A stretch of 64,000 nt of DNA from Nitrosomonas sp. (lineage in GTDB: Bacteria > Pseudomonadota > Gammaproteobacteria > Burkholderiales > Nitrosomonadaceae), in the NCBI RefSeq assembly GCF_020852615.1, contig NZ_JADZAJ010000015.1, positions 1-64,000 on the forward strand, read 5' to 3'. The notes under the pieces are model-generated. The model worked only from the letters and a program-made list of their open reading frames with translations. It was not told the origin of the DNA and searched no databases. Of the stretch, positions 1 to 9,927 are shown piece by piece. A program made the position numbers and the translations under genes. Each line of letters opens with the position of its first letter. The first letter of the stretch is position 1.

Positions 1-1532
1 CCCCCGGTCTGGTGACCGGGCGCTACTCGCCATTTAAGTCTCCTCACATGCAATCGCCGTGTTTCAATCCTCGCCCGGTCTGGTGACCGGGCGCTACATG
101 TTGACGAGTCTAGTTGGCCGATCATCATCCGGTTTCAATCCTCGCCCGGTCTGGTGACCGGGCGCTACAGCAGCGCGAGATAGGACGCTCTACTCGTAAG
201 CGGTTTCAATCCTCGCCCGGTCTGGTGACCGGGCGCTACCGGGGGTATAGCGCTAAGTGCTATTCTTGCGGCTGGTTTCAATCCTCGCCCGGTCTGGTGA
301 CCGGGCGCTACAAGGTAATAAATTTCGGAAAAGTGCCTTTTTTCAGTTTCAATCCTCGCCCGGTCTGGTGACCGGGCGCTACTCTAGGATCCGCCATGAT
401 TTTCTGGGGGCAGAAGGGTTTCAATCCTCGCCCGGTCTGGTGACCGGGCGCTACATGTTAAATTTAATAGACGTAGAACATTCAGAAAGTTTCAATCCTC
501 GCCCGGTCTGGTGACCGGGCGCTACAAAAGGAATGATCCCCTGGAACAAAGGCATGAAAGGTTTCAATCCTCGCCCGGTCTGGTGACCGGGCGCTACCGG
601 CTGCGAGCTGTAAGCCGGATCAGAATAATCTGTTTCAATCCTCGCCCGGTCTGGTGACCGGGCGCTACGTGCTCTCTTAGCCAGTAGCGCAACGCAGCGG
701 CGTTTGTTTCAATCCTCGCCCGGTCTGGTGACCGGGCGCTACCCCGGCGCGCGGCTTATGAGCGGTCCAGAAGGCTGTTTCAATCCTCGCCCGGTCTGGT
801 GACCGGGCGCTACTTTTGCTTTCAATCTTTTTGATGCACCCTCAACTGTTTCAATCCTCGCCCGGTCTGGTGACCGGGCGCTACAGGTTGGCTAAACCAC
901 TTCATGCCGCCATATTACGTTTCAATCCTCGCCCGGTCTGGTGACCGGGCGCTACGAGTTCACCTTGTGCCGATTCCTGCTCCCGGGGAGTTTCAATCCT
1001 CGCCCGGTCTGGTGACCGGGCGCTACATGCCAGAGATGCACGGCAAAACAGGCAATAAATCGTTTCAATCCTCGCCCGGTCTGGTGACCGGGCGCTACAC
1101 CATCTCATCGAGATGCTGGAGTCAATCAAACAGGTTTCAATCCTCGCCCGGTCTGGTGACCGGGCGCTACAAGAGACGCGCACCCGCGGGACTGGGGCAG
1201 AAAGCGTTTCAATCCTCGCCCGGTCTGGTGACCGGGCGCTACCAGATGGGTTTCGTAGATTCCGTGTGGCCTATGTAGTTGTTTCAATCCTCGCCCGGTC
1301 TGGTGACCGGGCGCTACCAGCTTTGCCACGATAGCTACAAGCAGCGTCTGGAGTTTCAATCCTCGCCCGGTCTGGTGACCGGGCGCTACGCCATCGGCAG
1401 TATCATTACTTCCATGGTTGAGATGTTTCAATCCTCGCCCGGTCTGGTGACCGGGCGCTACGCCCGGCCGGACGCGAATCAGCACAAAACGACGAGTTTC
1501 AATCCTCGCCCGGTCTGGTGACCGGGCGCTAC
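1..1532 (-). CRISPR. Type I-C CRISPR array, 21 complete 37-bp repeats plus one partial repeat at the window edge; 21 spacers of 34-38 bp; transcribed on the minus strand
   Basis: Repeat GTTTCAATCCTCGCCCGGTCTGGTGACCGGGCGCTAC recurs at 61, 132, 203, 275, 346, 418, 489, 561, 632, 706, 777, 848, 919, 990, 1062, 1134, 1206, 1281, 1353, 1425 and 1496. The crRNA-sense repeat is GTAG-CGCCCGGTC-ACCA-GACCGGGCG-AGGATTGAAAC: a 9-bp stem, 4-nt loop and 11-nt 3' part, as expected for a Cas5c-processed I-C repeat. Confidence 0.99.
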
Positions 1533-1712
1533 AGTACAACTATAACTACTTGATACACCTTCAAGATTCGGACAACTTGCGCGAATATGAAGATTTTTTC
1601 AGCTGCCGGTAATAAACAGTAGAAAAAGGAAACTATTTTCCTGTTTGTTACCATACAGTTAGATGTAGCGCGAACTAGCCAGTATTGAGCCGGTGCTACA
1701 GGTTCGCGTTTA
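1533..1712 (-). promoter_or_regulatory. CRISPR leader between cas2 and the first repeat
   Basis: A+T-rich non-coding interval between the cas2 stop and the conserved end of the array; position and polarity match I-C leaders. Confidence 0.75.
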
Positions 1713-2003
1713 TCAGATGGTGAGAGGCCCTTCAAAATCAATTGCCTTAAAATTGCCATACTCTTTTACATGGAGCTCCGCTGGTTCAGTGAGGCGATAT
1801 AACCGCAGATTATCTTCCCGTTCATCTATTTCGGATAGTAGACGACGTTCCAGTTCCTCATATTGCATTAAATTGATACGACATTCAAATACAGATTTTT
1901 GCACACGCTGCCCGATACTTTCACATAATTTTGCAACGCGACGCAATCGCTTGCGGCCTGCCTTGGTTTCTGTTGAAACATCGTACGTAACAATAATCAG
2001 CAT
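1713..2003 (-). CDS. cas2: CRISPR-associated endoribonuclease Cas2
   Basis: 96 aa, [41 protein letters not shown]; last gene of the cas operon. Confidence 0.97.
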   Translation of the reverse strand: MLIIVTYDVSTETKAGRKRLRRVAKLCESIGQRVQKSVFECRINLMQYEELERRLLSEIDEREDNLRLYRLTEPAELHVKEYGNFKAIDFEGPLTI

Positions 2004-2005
2004 GA

Positions 2006-3052
2006 TTATCTAACCAGGAAAGGAAGATAACCGTCCATTTCACCGCGTATGACGCGAGCCATAAACCTTGCCTGCAGTTGCGGCAATAGGCCAATTGGCA
2101 CTTTGGTTTCAAGCAAAGGATGAGTAATTTCTTCCTGTTTGCGTTCCTGATAGGCAATGACTACGGTTCTTCTGGCTTTATCCTCAAGATGAACAGCTCC
2201 CCCTTCCCGTACCAGTAAATCCTGAGCGGTGATCTGTCCACGGTTAATCAGGGTCAGCGCCAGCCGATCAGCCATGAATGAGCGGAATTCTTCCATCAGA
2301 TCCAGCGCAAGGGCAGCTCTACCTGGCCGTACTGCATGCAGAAAGCCTATCTGCGGATCCAGCCCGATACTTTCCAGAGCAGAACGACAGTCATTCATCA
2401 CCAGAGAATAAATGAATGAAAGCATAGCATTGAAGCGATCACGTGGTGGGCGGCGTGTTCGCCCGTCCATCGTAAAAAATCCACGTATATCTTTGCGTAC
2501 CAGACATGGCAGAGCGGAAAAATAGGTTTTGGCCGCATCTCCCTCTATTCCGCGTACATGATCAAGATCTTTCGAATAGAGCAAATTTCTGATCGAGAAT
2601 GCAAGGGATTCTGCAGCGTTGCTCAATATTTTCTGATCAGTTTCATCACTGCTTTCACGTGCTCCACGCAATAGTACCTGCCGTGCATTACGCAATTTGC
2701 CGGCAATGATCGCCCGTGCAGTTGTCAGAACGAAATTTTCATCGGTTGCCTTGCGATGCTGCGCCTGGCGCAATAAAACATTACCGCTGACTGCACCTTC
2801 CAGCCTTGCCTTGAAGCGACCATTGGCATCCACTAATACCAGGCTGATGCCACTATCAGCACAACGGTGCATCAAAGCTGGGGAAACCAATATGTTTCCG
2901 AAGCATACGACTGACCCCAGATGGTGTAATGGCACCTGCAGCTTCTTTTGCCGCTCTACATCAATGCGCAGGGTATCGTTTTCCAGATGTGCATAAGCAT
3001 TGGGTGTCAGGATATAAAGTGTATTGAGGATCTGGCGCATGATCTGCCTCAA
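2006..3052 (-). CDS. cas1: CRISPR-associated endonuclease Cas1, type I-C
   Basis: [26 protein letters not shown]...; Cas1c-like sequence between cas4 and cas2. A second in-frame Met four codons in is an alternative start. Confidence 0.97.
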   Translation of the reverse strand: MRQIMRQILNTLYILTPNAYAHLENDTLRIDVERQKKLQVPLHHLGSVVCFGNILVSPALMHRCADSGISLVLVDANGRFKARLEGAVSGNVLLRQAQHRKATDENFVLTTARAIIAGKLRNARQVLLRGARESSDETDQKILSNAAESLAFSIRNLLYSKDLDHVRGIEGDAAKTYFSALPCLVRKDIRGFFTMDGRTRRPPRDRFNAMLSFIYSLVMNDCRSALESIGLDPQIGFLHAVRPGRAALALDLMEEFRSFMADRLALTLINRGQITAQDLLVREGGAVHLEDKARRTVVIAYQERKQEEITHPLLETKVPIGLLPQLQARFMARVIRGEMDGYLPFLVR

Positions 3053-3056
3053 TCGG

Positions 3057-3695
3057 TTAATCGTCGATGGTGAACAATTCCATTTGTGCTGTCCGGTAAT
3101 TCGATTTCTGTGCCAATACTTCCGGCTGACAGATATCCTTCAACGAACACTCCTTGCAGCGCGCATCATTTACAGGCGGTGGTAAAGTACCAGACGCCAG
3201 TAATAAGCGAATGGCTGTGACTGCTTCTTCCACTTGCACACGCAATTCCGCTGTGATGGCGACTTCCCTTCGTCGGCGGGATGAATGGTGGTAAATGGAG
3301 CCATGGGTAATAAGCTTGCCAGTCATTTCCTCGAGACACATTGCCTGAGCAGCGAGCTGCAGATCGTCATGCAACTTAACCCGCTTTTTCCCATGTTTAT
3401 ATTCCACCGGATGAATTTGTCCATCGGGATAGAATTCGACCATGTCGCACTTACCGATCAGTCCCAACTGATCGGACCATACCGGCAAAGCACGCTCACT
3501 GCGCACACCTTCAAATGTTTCAAAACCAGGATCATCCACTCGCTTGTGTACCGCATTGCCGCGCATAGTGTGAACATTTTCATCAAAGGCCTGCTCAAGG
3601 TGGATCAATGCGCACTGGCGCGGACAGTAACTCCAGTGCTGCAGTGCAGAAAGCATGATGGGATCGTTATCAGTTTCAGCAGCCATGAAATTCAT
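3057..3695 (-). CDS. cas4: CRISPR-associated exonuclease Cas4
   Basis: [20 protein letters not shown] and C-terminal [14 protein letters not shown] cysteine cluster; VEYKHGK nuclease motif. Confidence 0.96.
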   Translation of the reverse strand: MNFMAAETDNDPIMLSALQHWSYCPRQCALIHLEQAFDENVHTMRGNAVHKRVDDPGFETFEGVRSERALPVWSDQLGLIGKCDMVEFYPDGQIHPVEYKHGKKRVKLHDDLQLAAQAMCLEEMTGKLITHGSIYHHSSRRRREVAITAELRVQVEEAVTAIRLLLASGTLPPPVNDARCKECSLKDICQPEVLAQKSNYRTAQMELFTIDD

Positions 3696-4570
3696 CCGAC
3701 AAGACGCTGCAATGTTACTCCCTGCAAACCTGTATCATCGACCGTGACTTTATAATCACTGAAAGCGCGTGCAGGTATTTCGCTGTTTTTCTGTATTTTT
3801 ATTCGTTCAAACAATTGATAGGCAGGCGCATTACCCAATTCACTGTCGTGTTTGAATACATACAGCCCCCGGGCAGCCATTTCACCGCGTGCAGCAGAAC
3901 GGTCATGCTCAAACATATTGATAAAAGCTTGCCACAGCAATTTCAGATCTTCCTCACCGAAACCGGTTTGATTGGCAAGATAGGCAGAAACAAAGCCATG
4001 AGCAACGTAGAGGCCGTAGGGGATGGTAAATTTGCGACCCATGGTGCGATTATCGCCGCTCTGCTTTTCAGCCTCTGCTTCGGTGGCAACTGCCATTCGA
4101 GTAATGGAATGCTCCTGTGCTACTACGGGATCGGCAGAACGGGCAAAGGTGAGTTGTACAGGGCCACGTACTTGGCCGCAATTCACTCCAGTGGACATTA
4201 CCGCACCAAAAGTACGTACATCGTAGAAATTCTTGCACATCCAATCACGCGCCTCGGCTACCTTGTCACCACCTTTGCGCTTCTTGTCCTCACCACCCAA
4301 TAAATCGGCAGCACCAATACCTTGATACGCCCGCTCGTGCTGTTTGTTGAGGATGGCCTTTTCTTTCACATAAATCTCGAATGGCGGTTGTTCACCTTTG
4401 ACGATACCGACAAAATTGCGAACCTTGCGCTTGAGGCTGACGTCCGTCACTAGGCCGCGCCCGGTTTCCGCATCCATGCGCGGCAGATTACCTGCATCCG
4501 GGTCACCATTGGGATTGCCGTCCTTCACGTCGAACAGCAGAACAAAGTCGTAACGGTTATTCAGTGCCAT
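3692..4570 (-). CDS. cas7c: Type I-C Cas7 (Csd2)
   Basis: [29 protein letters not shown], typical Csd2 N-terminus. Confidence 0.97.
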   Translation of the reverse strand: MALNNRYDFVLLFDVKDGNPNGDPDAGNLPRMDAETGRGLVTDVSLKRKVRNFVGIVKGEQPPFEIYVKEKAILNKQHERAYQGIGAADLLGGEDKKRKGGDKVAEARDWMCKNFYDVRTFGAVMSTGVNCGQVRGPVQLTFARSADPVVAQEHSITRMAVATEAEAEKQSGDNRTMGRKFTIPYGLYVAHGFVSAYLANQTGFGEEDLKLLWQAFINMFEHDRSAARGEMAARGLYVFKHDSELGNAPAYQLFERIKIQKNSEIPARAFSDYKVTVDDTGLQGVTLQRLVG

Positions 4571-4575
4571 GATGA

Positions 4576-4947
4576 TTACTCTCCTTTATTGGTAGATTCG
4601 GATTTGGTGAAGAAGGCTTGCCGCTGATGGTAATAGCCGATGGCAAAGCGGCCCTGGCTTTGCAGGTCGAGATGTGCCGGAAAATCGGTGATTTCATTCA
4701 TGATTTGCCCAAGTAGCTTTTCATAGTTGACCGCCTCACCTTTGTTATCCAGTTTGGCGAGGTGGTGGTTCTTCAGTTTGAGTAAGGTCGAAAAGACTGT
4801 GACAGGCGTACTCGACGCTGCGCCATAATAGCGATCGCGGATCGTGGCATTGATGCCCGGGCTGGCGCGCTCCTGTATGCGTTCCAGCACCGCGAACAGC
4901 CGACCCAGCCGATAGGCAGTATTCATGTTGTTTGCATCCAGTGACAC
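4576..4947 (-). CDS. cas11c: Internally initiated small subunit Cas11c nested in cas8c
   Basis: In-frame GTG at 4947 preceded by AAGGAGG (complement of 4956-4962) with 8-nt spacing; would encode 123 aa beginning [25 protein letters not shown]. Internal Cas11c translation is established for I-C systems. Confidence 0.8.
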   Translation of the reverse strand: MSLDANNMNTAYRLGRLFAVLERIQERASPGINATIRDRYYGAASSTPVTVFSTLLKLKNHHLAKLDNKGEAVNYEKLLGQIMNEITDFPAHLDLQSQGRFAIGYYHQRQAFFTKSESTNKGE

Positions 4948-6288
4948 GGTGAGCTCCTCCTTCTCAGAGTAACGGTTGATGCACGCCTTGATGATGGCGG
5001 CGCGCGGGTAAGTGACTTCCTGCTCGGCGCGGATGCGGCGAATCGCACCAGCCAGCAAAGTTTGCGGATACGGCAGGTTTTCGATGATGCTGCGCATTAC
5101 ATCTCCGCCGAGATTGGGTGGGATGTTTTCAGCCTTGCCCAATGTGGCAGTTGCCACCAGTAAGCGAAATAGCGAGAACGTTTCGGGTTCATGCGGCGCA
5201 TGAACGATACGAAAATCGTTGAAATATTTACGGATATTGACAGCCAGCTCGGCCACGGTTTTTACATGCCAGAAGCGCACGGCAATGCGGGCTGCGTTGG
5301 GCGCGAGGCCCAGCACGTAGAAGCGCGTGCCGTCGTCCTCGAAGCTCCCCACGCCGGACTTGGGTGCATTCAGCAAGGTAGAAACTGCGCTGGTTCCCTG
5401 ATCGGGATTGTCCTTGTCCTGCTCGCCGAAGAAACCGGGGAACAATTCTTCCATCGGGTGCCCCGGTGTGGCGCACCAGAACACGGTTGAGGCGTCACCC
5501 ACCTGAATGCGCTGCTTCGAGCCTTTTGCCAGCAGGTGGTTGAGCGCCGTGGTGTAAGCGAAGACAGCACGCTTGCCTATCGGCGCATTGCCGCCTTGCG
5601 ATTTGCCGTAGGAATTGAAGGCATCGAGATTGAACGAAACGATGTTCGCACCGGAGCTTTGTGCACCCCATACCCCTTTGACTGATGGATGCAATCTTTC
5701 GATGGCATCCGCTTCACCGGACACCAGGCACAAGGACTGTTCGCCCAAGTCTTTTTCATTGGCAGTGGACAAGGCATCAATTACCACCTCACGTTCGCAA
5801 ACAGGAATGGCCTCTCCTTCCAGCCGGAAGGTCAGATTTGCGCCGCTTTCCAGAATCTCCGTCCATAGTGGATGCTCCTGCACCTTGGAAAAATCGGCGC
5901 GCTCCAGAAAGGCGAGTACGGCACGGATGCCAGCATCGTTGCATTCGGAGAAACGTGTTCGGATGGCTTCGACGAAGGCGAGATACTGTTCGCGGGCGCG
6001 CTTCGGTTTACCCTTGTTGTCGATGCCGAACACATAGCCGGAGTGATCCCACAGCAGATTTGCTGCCACACCAGAAGAACGTTTGATGGTCTGTGGTACA
6101 AGATACGTCTTGGCAACCTTCTTCTTGCCTTCGCCCTCACATGTGTCGTCAAAACCGACGAATCCCCCGTCAGTCGACAACACAACCAGAAAAGGAATCG
6201 CCTTATGCTCGAATCCCGGCGGTGCAAGGTCGCTGTCGAGCATGCGGCTCTTGCGCTGGTAATACTCGTTGAGTACTTGCAGAATCAT
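4576..6288 (-). CDS. cas8c: Type I-C Cas8c (Csd1)
   Basis: 570 aa Csd1-like protein between cas5 and cas7. Confidence 0.96.
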   Translation of the reverse strand: MILQVLNEYYQRKSRMLDSDLAPPGFEHKAIPFLVVLSTDGGFVGFDDTCEGEGKKKVAKTYLVPQTIKRSSGVAANLLWDHSGYVFGIDNKGKPKRAREQYLAFVEAIRTRFSECNDAGIRAVLAFLERADFSKVQEHPLWTEILESGANLTFRLEGEAIPVCEREVVIDALSTANEKDLGEQSLCLVSGEADAIERLHPSVKGVWGAQSSGANIVSFNLDAFNSYGKSQGGNAPIGKRAVFAYTTALNHLLAKGSKQRIQVGDASTVFWCATPGHPMEELFPGFFGEQDKDNPDQGTSAVSTLLNAPKSGVGSFEDDGTRFYVLGLAPNAARIAVRFWHVKTVAELAVNIRKYFNDFRIVHAPHEPETFSLFRLLVATATLGKAENIPPNLGGDVMRSIIENLPYPQTLLAGAIRRIRAEQEVTYPRAAIIKACINRYSEKEELTVSLDANNMNTAYRLGRLFAVLERIQERASPGINATIRDRYYGAASSTPVTVFSTLLKLKNHHLAKLDNKGEAVNYEKLLGQIMNEITDFPAHLDLQSQGRFAIGYYHQRQAFFTKSESTNKGE

Positions 6289-6950
6289 CCTCGTATCTCC
6301 TCACTGTTCCAGGTGGGGACGTTCAGTACACCATTTTCCAACTGTGCGCGGAAGAAGCGTGGTTGCGGGTCGGCGACCTTGGTGTAGTCCATGTCGTAGA
6401 GCATGAAGCCGAGATCGCGGGTTTCAGCGATGGGTACGGGTTGCGGCTGCGTCATATCCACCAGCCGAAAATCGCAGGCGAACTCGCGGCAGCCGAGATA
6501 GGGCTGATTGATGCACTGTCCCTTTGCGGCGCGGCGCTCGAACATATCCAGGAACTTGCCCATGGTGTTGTTCTCGCCCGCATTGGGCAGCAGCTCGAAA
6601 TATGCATGAATGCGATAAGCTGCGTCGCGCAGAAACAGCCCCGCACGTTGCTGACGTTCGTCCTCGATGCTCAGCGCAAGCTTGCCCGAGCCTTTGTTCA
6701 TGGCTTCCTGTGCATTGCGCACCGAAACGACCGCGCCAACTTCGTTACGCCGGATGGAAACCCAGCGTATCGGTTTGAGCACCTCAATCTTTTCGACGTA
6801 CCAGCGGATGGCCGGTTTCCACAGGATGGACTCGAACACCGCACGGGCAGAGGACGGCGTTATCACATCGTAGCTCACCCGCTCAACTTTCATTTCCGGG
6901 CGGGTGAAGCAGGCGAAATCGCCGCTGACTTCAAGACAGTAGGTTCTCAT
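6285..6950 (-). CDS. cas5c: Type I-C Cas5 (Cas5d), crRNA-processing
   Basis: MRTYCLEVSGDFACFTRPEMKVERVSYDVITPSSARAVFESI; start set to the internal Met rather than the longer ORF start at 6989. Confidence 0.96.
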   Translation of the reverse strand: MRTYCLEVSGDFACFTRPEMKVERVSYDVITPSSARAVFESILWKPAIRWYVEKIEVLKPIRWVSIRRNEVGAVVSVRNAQEAMNKGSGKLALSIEDERQQRAGLFLRDAAYRIHAYFELLPNAGENNTMGKFLDMFERRAAKGQCINQPYLGCREFACDFRLVDMTQPQPVPIAETRDLGFMLYDMDYTKVADPQPRFFRAQLENGVLNVPTWNSEEIRG

Positions 6951-6963
6951 TTCTTCCCCTTGT

Positions 6964-9207
6964 TTAAACGACGCCTTGCGCCGGTTCAAATACGACTTCT
7001 TTGCTCAATAGCAGCCCCAACTGCGGGTGATAAAGCGTATCTGTTTGCTGGATATGGCACCCCTCAAAAATTTCCCGGATATCCCCGCTGGTCATTAGCT
7101 TTCTGCATTCCTGCTCGCGGATATTGACGGTATAGCGCTGCAAGCGGCGCAAAATACCACGCCTCTGGTGCGGCTCCATATTCTGGCTGGCTTCAAGCGA
7201 GGCGATGAGCTTTTCACTCTCGCCATAGCGCACAATGACGGCGGTTTGGCCTTCTTCTTTGATAAGCTGGAATTTGTCCGCAGCGGTGCGGAAGTTGAAC
7301 TCGGCACGACGCGCTTCAGCCCGGTTGTGCATGTCCAGCAGGCCAATGATGTTTTCTTCATCCAGGCTATTGAGGCTGGCATAGTAGTGGCGAAAGTAGG
7401 CTTCGAAACGCTCGCGCGTGAGTGGGTCGCCTTCGGTCAGCCGCATGATTTCCTGCCCGCTCTGTTGAGCTTTGCGCAGCAGGCCGGGGGCAGCTGGCTT
7501 GGGTGGCACGAACACGACGACTTTGCCCATGCCCGGCAGGATACCTTCGCGGTTACAACGTCCGGCAGCTTGGGCCACAGCATCCAGCCCGGCCAGTGCG
7601 CGATAAACCACGGGGAAATCCATATCTACCCCGGCTTCCACCAGCTGAGTACTGATAACACGAGTGGAAATACCGCTTTTAAGGCGTTGTTTGATATCCG
7701 CGATCACCTCGCTGCGATGCTGGCCGCACATCAGGGCGGAAAGGTGAATGGTGTCCCTGGGCATCAGTGCATGCAGCGCACGGCAATCGGCACGGGAATT
7801 GACGATGCATAGTATGGAGTCGTATCGCTGCAATTCTTCTGCAATGGATTCCCAAGTACGCGATGCGTTGAAATCCCGTGGCAGTTCGGCTTCGACGCGT
7901 TTCAAATCAACATATAACCCATTCGGATCATCCATCAGTTCTTGCACACCCCTGAGACCGGAAAACCTGGGGCGCGGCGAGAAGGCGGGCTGCGTCGCTG
8001 TGGAAAGTACGAAACTCACCTTATAGCTTTGTGACAAATCTTGCATAACATGCAAAATAGGTGCAAGAAATTCCGGCGGCAGCAGTTGCGCTTCGTCCAG
8101 CACAACTACGCTGTTCACGATGTTGTGCAGCTTGCGACAGCGGCTGGTACGGGCAGCAAACAGTGATTCGAAGAATTGTACGTTGGTGGTGACGATGATG
8201 GGGGCATCCCAGTTTTCCGTGGCAAGTCGAGAGCGCGAATCTTCTTTGTCAGGATCGAGATTGCTGTGGTGTTCGATGACATTCTCATCCCTGAAAATCT
8301 TGCGGAAAATTTCTGCGGTCTGTTCGAGAATGCTGGTGTAGGGAATGACATAAATCATGCGCTGTTTGCCGTGATGCACGGCATGATTCAGTGCAAAAGT
8401 CATGCTGGATAGCGTCTTGCCGCCACCGGTCGGCACGGTGAGCGAGAACAGGCCGGAAGGCAGTTCGGCTTTTTCTCGGCACTGGTGCAGCACTTTGGCA
8501 CGGATGCGGTTGACCGGGGAATCCGTTGCATTCGCTGTTTTGTCATTCATGTGCTGGTCAAATGCGGACAGCAATTCATTCAACGCCGGATAGCCCACGC
8601 GCAAATCTTTCCTGCTCTCGTCCATAAAGGCTTCCGTATCCAGAAAGTCAGCATCCACCAGACAGGAAAACAACATCCTAATCCAGAGCGCGAACGAACC
8701 ATCTTGCGATGGAAAAGATGTAGGGCAAGGCTGTTCAAGCAAAGATATACCCAGCTTAGCAAGCAGTATTTCTTGCAGATAGCCTCTCGCTTTGCCGTTT
8801 TCCAATCGCTGAAAAAGTGAAGCGGCTTCTCCATTCCAGTCTGGCAATCCCGCATGATGACCGGCGATCAGATAAGCGAGGATGCGCCCCTGTAGCCCCA
8901 GTTTTTCAATGGCATGGATAGCACCAGCGGTGGAATGATCAACGCGCCCGGGTGCGCCTTCAATGTGAGCTTCAGCATCGTAGCCGCTGACAGATTTGAT
9001 GTATTGCTGGAATTTCTCGCGGAATTTGCCAAGGTCGTGCCACAACCCGGACAAGTGCGCCCAGTCCTGACTATTGAAAACAGACGCAAATTCAGCCGCC
9101 AATGCAGCAACAGCGAGCAGATGCTCTTCCAGAAAATGCTCGATCCATCTCCCATCCGGCAATTGCCGTACATGTGCCAGATAAGCGATATTGTTTTCAG
9201 TGGTCAC
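6964..9207 (-). CDS. cas3: CRISPR-associated helicase/nuclease Cas3 (HD + DExH)
   Basis: HD motif (GLWHDLGKFREKF), Walker A TGGGKTLSS, DEAQ box. A GTG start at 9207 with upstream GGAGG is preferred over the ORF-track start at 9261. Confidence 0.96.
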   Translation of the reverse strand: MTTENNIAYLAHVRQLPDGRWIEHFLEEHLLAVAALAAEFASVFNSQDWAHLSGLWHDLGKFREKFQQYIKSVSGYDAEAHIEGAPGRVDHSTAGAIHAIEKLGLQGRILAYLIAGHHAGLPDWNGEAASLFQRLENGKARGYLQEILLAKLGISLLEQPCPTSFPSQDGSFALWIRMLFSCLVDADFLDTEAFMDESRKDLRVGYPALNELLSAFDQHMNDKTANATDSPVNRIRAKVLHQCREKAELPSGLFSLTVPTGGGKTLSSMTFALNHAVHHGKQRMIYVIPYTSILEQTAEIFRKIFRDENVIEHHSNLDPDKEDSRSRLATENWDAPIIVTTNVQFFESLFAARTSRCRKLHNIVNSVVVLDEAQLLPPEFLAPILHVMQDLSQSYKVSFVLSTATQPAFSPRPRFSGLRGVQELMDDPNGLYVDLKRVEAELPRDFNASRTWESIAEELQRYDSILCIVNSRADCRALHALMPRDTIHLSALMCGQHRSEVIADIKQRLKSGISTRVISTQLVEAGVDMDFPVVYRALAGLDAVAQAAGRCNREGILPGMGKVVVFVPPKPAAPGLLRKAQQSGQEIMRLTEGDPLTRERFEAYFRHYYASLNSLDEENIIGLLDMHNRAEARRAEFNFRTAADKFQLIKEEGQTAVIVRYGESEKLIASLEASQNMEPHQRRGILRRLQRYTVNIREQECRKLMTSGDIREIFEGCHIQQTDTLYHPQLGLLLSKEVVFEPAQGVV

Positions 9208-9489
9208 TTCACCAGGCCTCCGAAATTTCCTAGAAATAGGGTTTTCGGTATTTTGCCGCAAGCCCTACCTAACTTGATCAGGAAATAAGAGGAGAATTAC
9301 TGGCTTTCTATAATGAATAGCTTTTTGAATGTAGTCAGATTGACTCACTTTTCCCACAATACATTCACAGATCTGAGTCCATTCAGAAATCATCAGAAAG
9401 ATTGGGGCTGATAACCTGAAAACATAGGCAACTGTAGTGCGTATCGGCATGGCCTATGAGAGGAATTGGCTTAAGCCGTTTTAAGGTTT

Positions 9490-9627
9490 TCAGACTTTGA
9501 AAACAATTTTGATTAAAGTCCAGATTCCAACCCAGCACATAAGCAGAATGGTAATGACTGTGGTCAAGTCAGGGATGATTGCCAGGCAGACCAGCCAGAT
9601 AAACAGAATCAGCAACAACCTTGACAT
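9490..9627 (-). CDS. Small (45 aa) predicted membrane peptide
   Basis: MSRLLLILFIWLVCLAIIPDLTTVITILLMCWVGIWTLIKIVFKV with GGAG 8 nt upstream; two hydrophobic segments. Confidence 0.4.
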   Translation of the reverse strand: MSRLLLILFIWLVCLAIIPDLTTVITILLMCWVGIWTLIKIVFKV

Positions 9628-9927
9628 GGTGTCTCCATAGCCAGTACAGAAGTAAAAATAAAGATCACCGCCAATGGTAAAGTATCTGCAAAAGTAAGTC
9701 TTCCCCACGCCAGTGGGTAAAAAGATATCAATAAAGAAACGCTAGAGCACCTTCACCATGTCTCGCCCGATCCAGAGCAGGAAGCTGGAAAAAACAACAA
9801 AACCAGCGAGCTGAAGCCCTGTTACGATAACTGCAAAACGATGTACTATGCCCATGCGGCCATTCTGATCTAATCCAGCAACCCGATCTGTCTCAGTGGT
9901 GAGTTTTCTGTTTCTGGTATTGCGTAC

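Noticed and set aside
114-1539. ORFs 114-371, 257-514, 902-1183, 904-1278, 1113-1334, 1126-1539, 1279-1521
   Set aside because: Translations of CRISPR repeats (recurring FQSSPGLVTGRY / VAPGHQTGRGLK); not genes.
5012-7127. Long antisense ORFs opposite cas8c/cas5/cas3 (5615-6037, 5872-6387, 6363-7127)
   Set aside because: Shadow frames of well-supported cas genes; no domain-like sequence.
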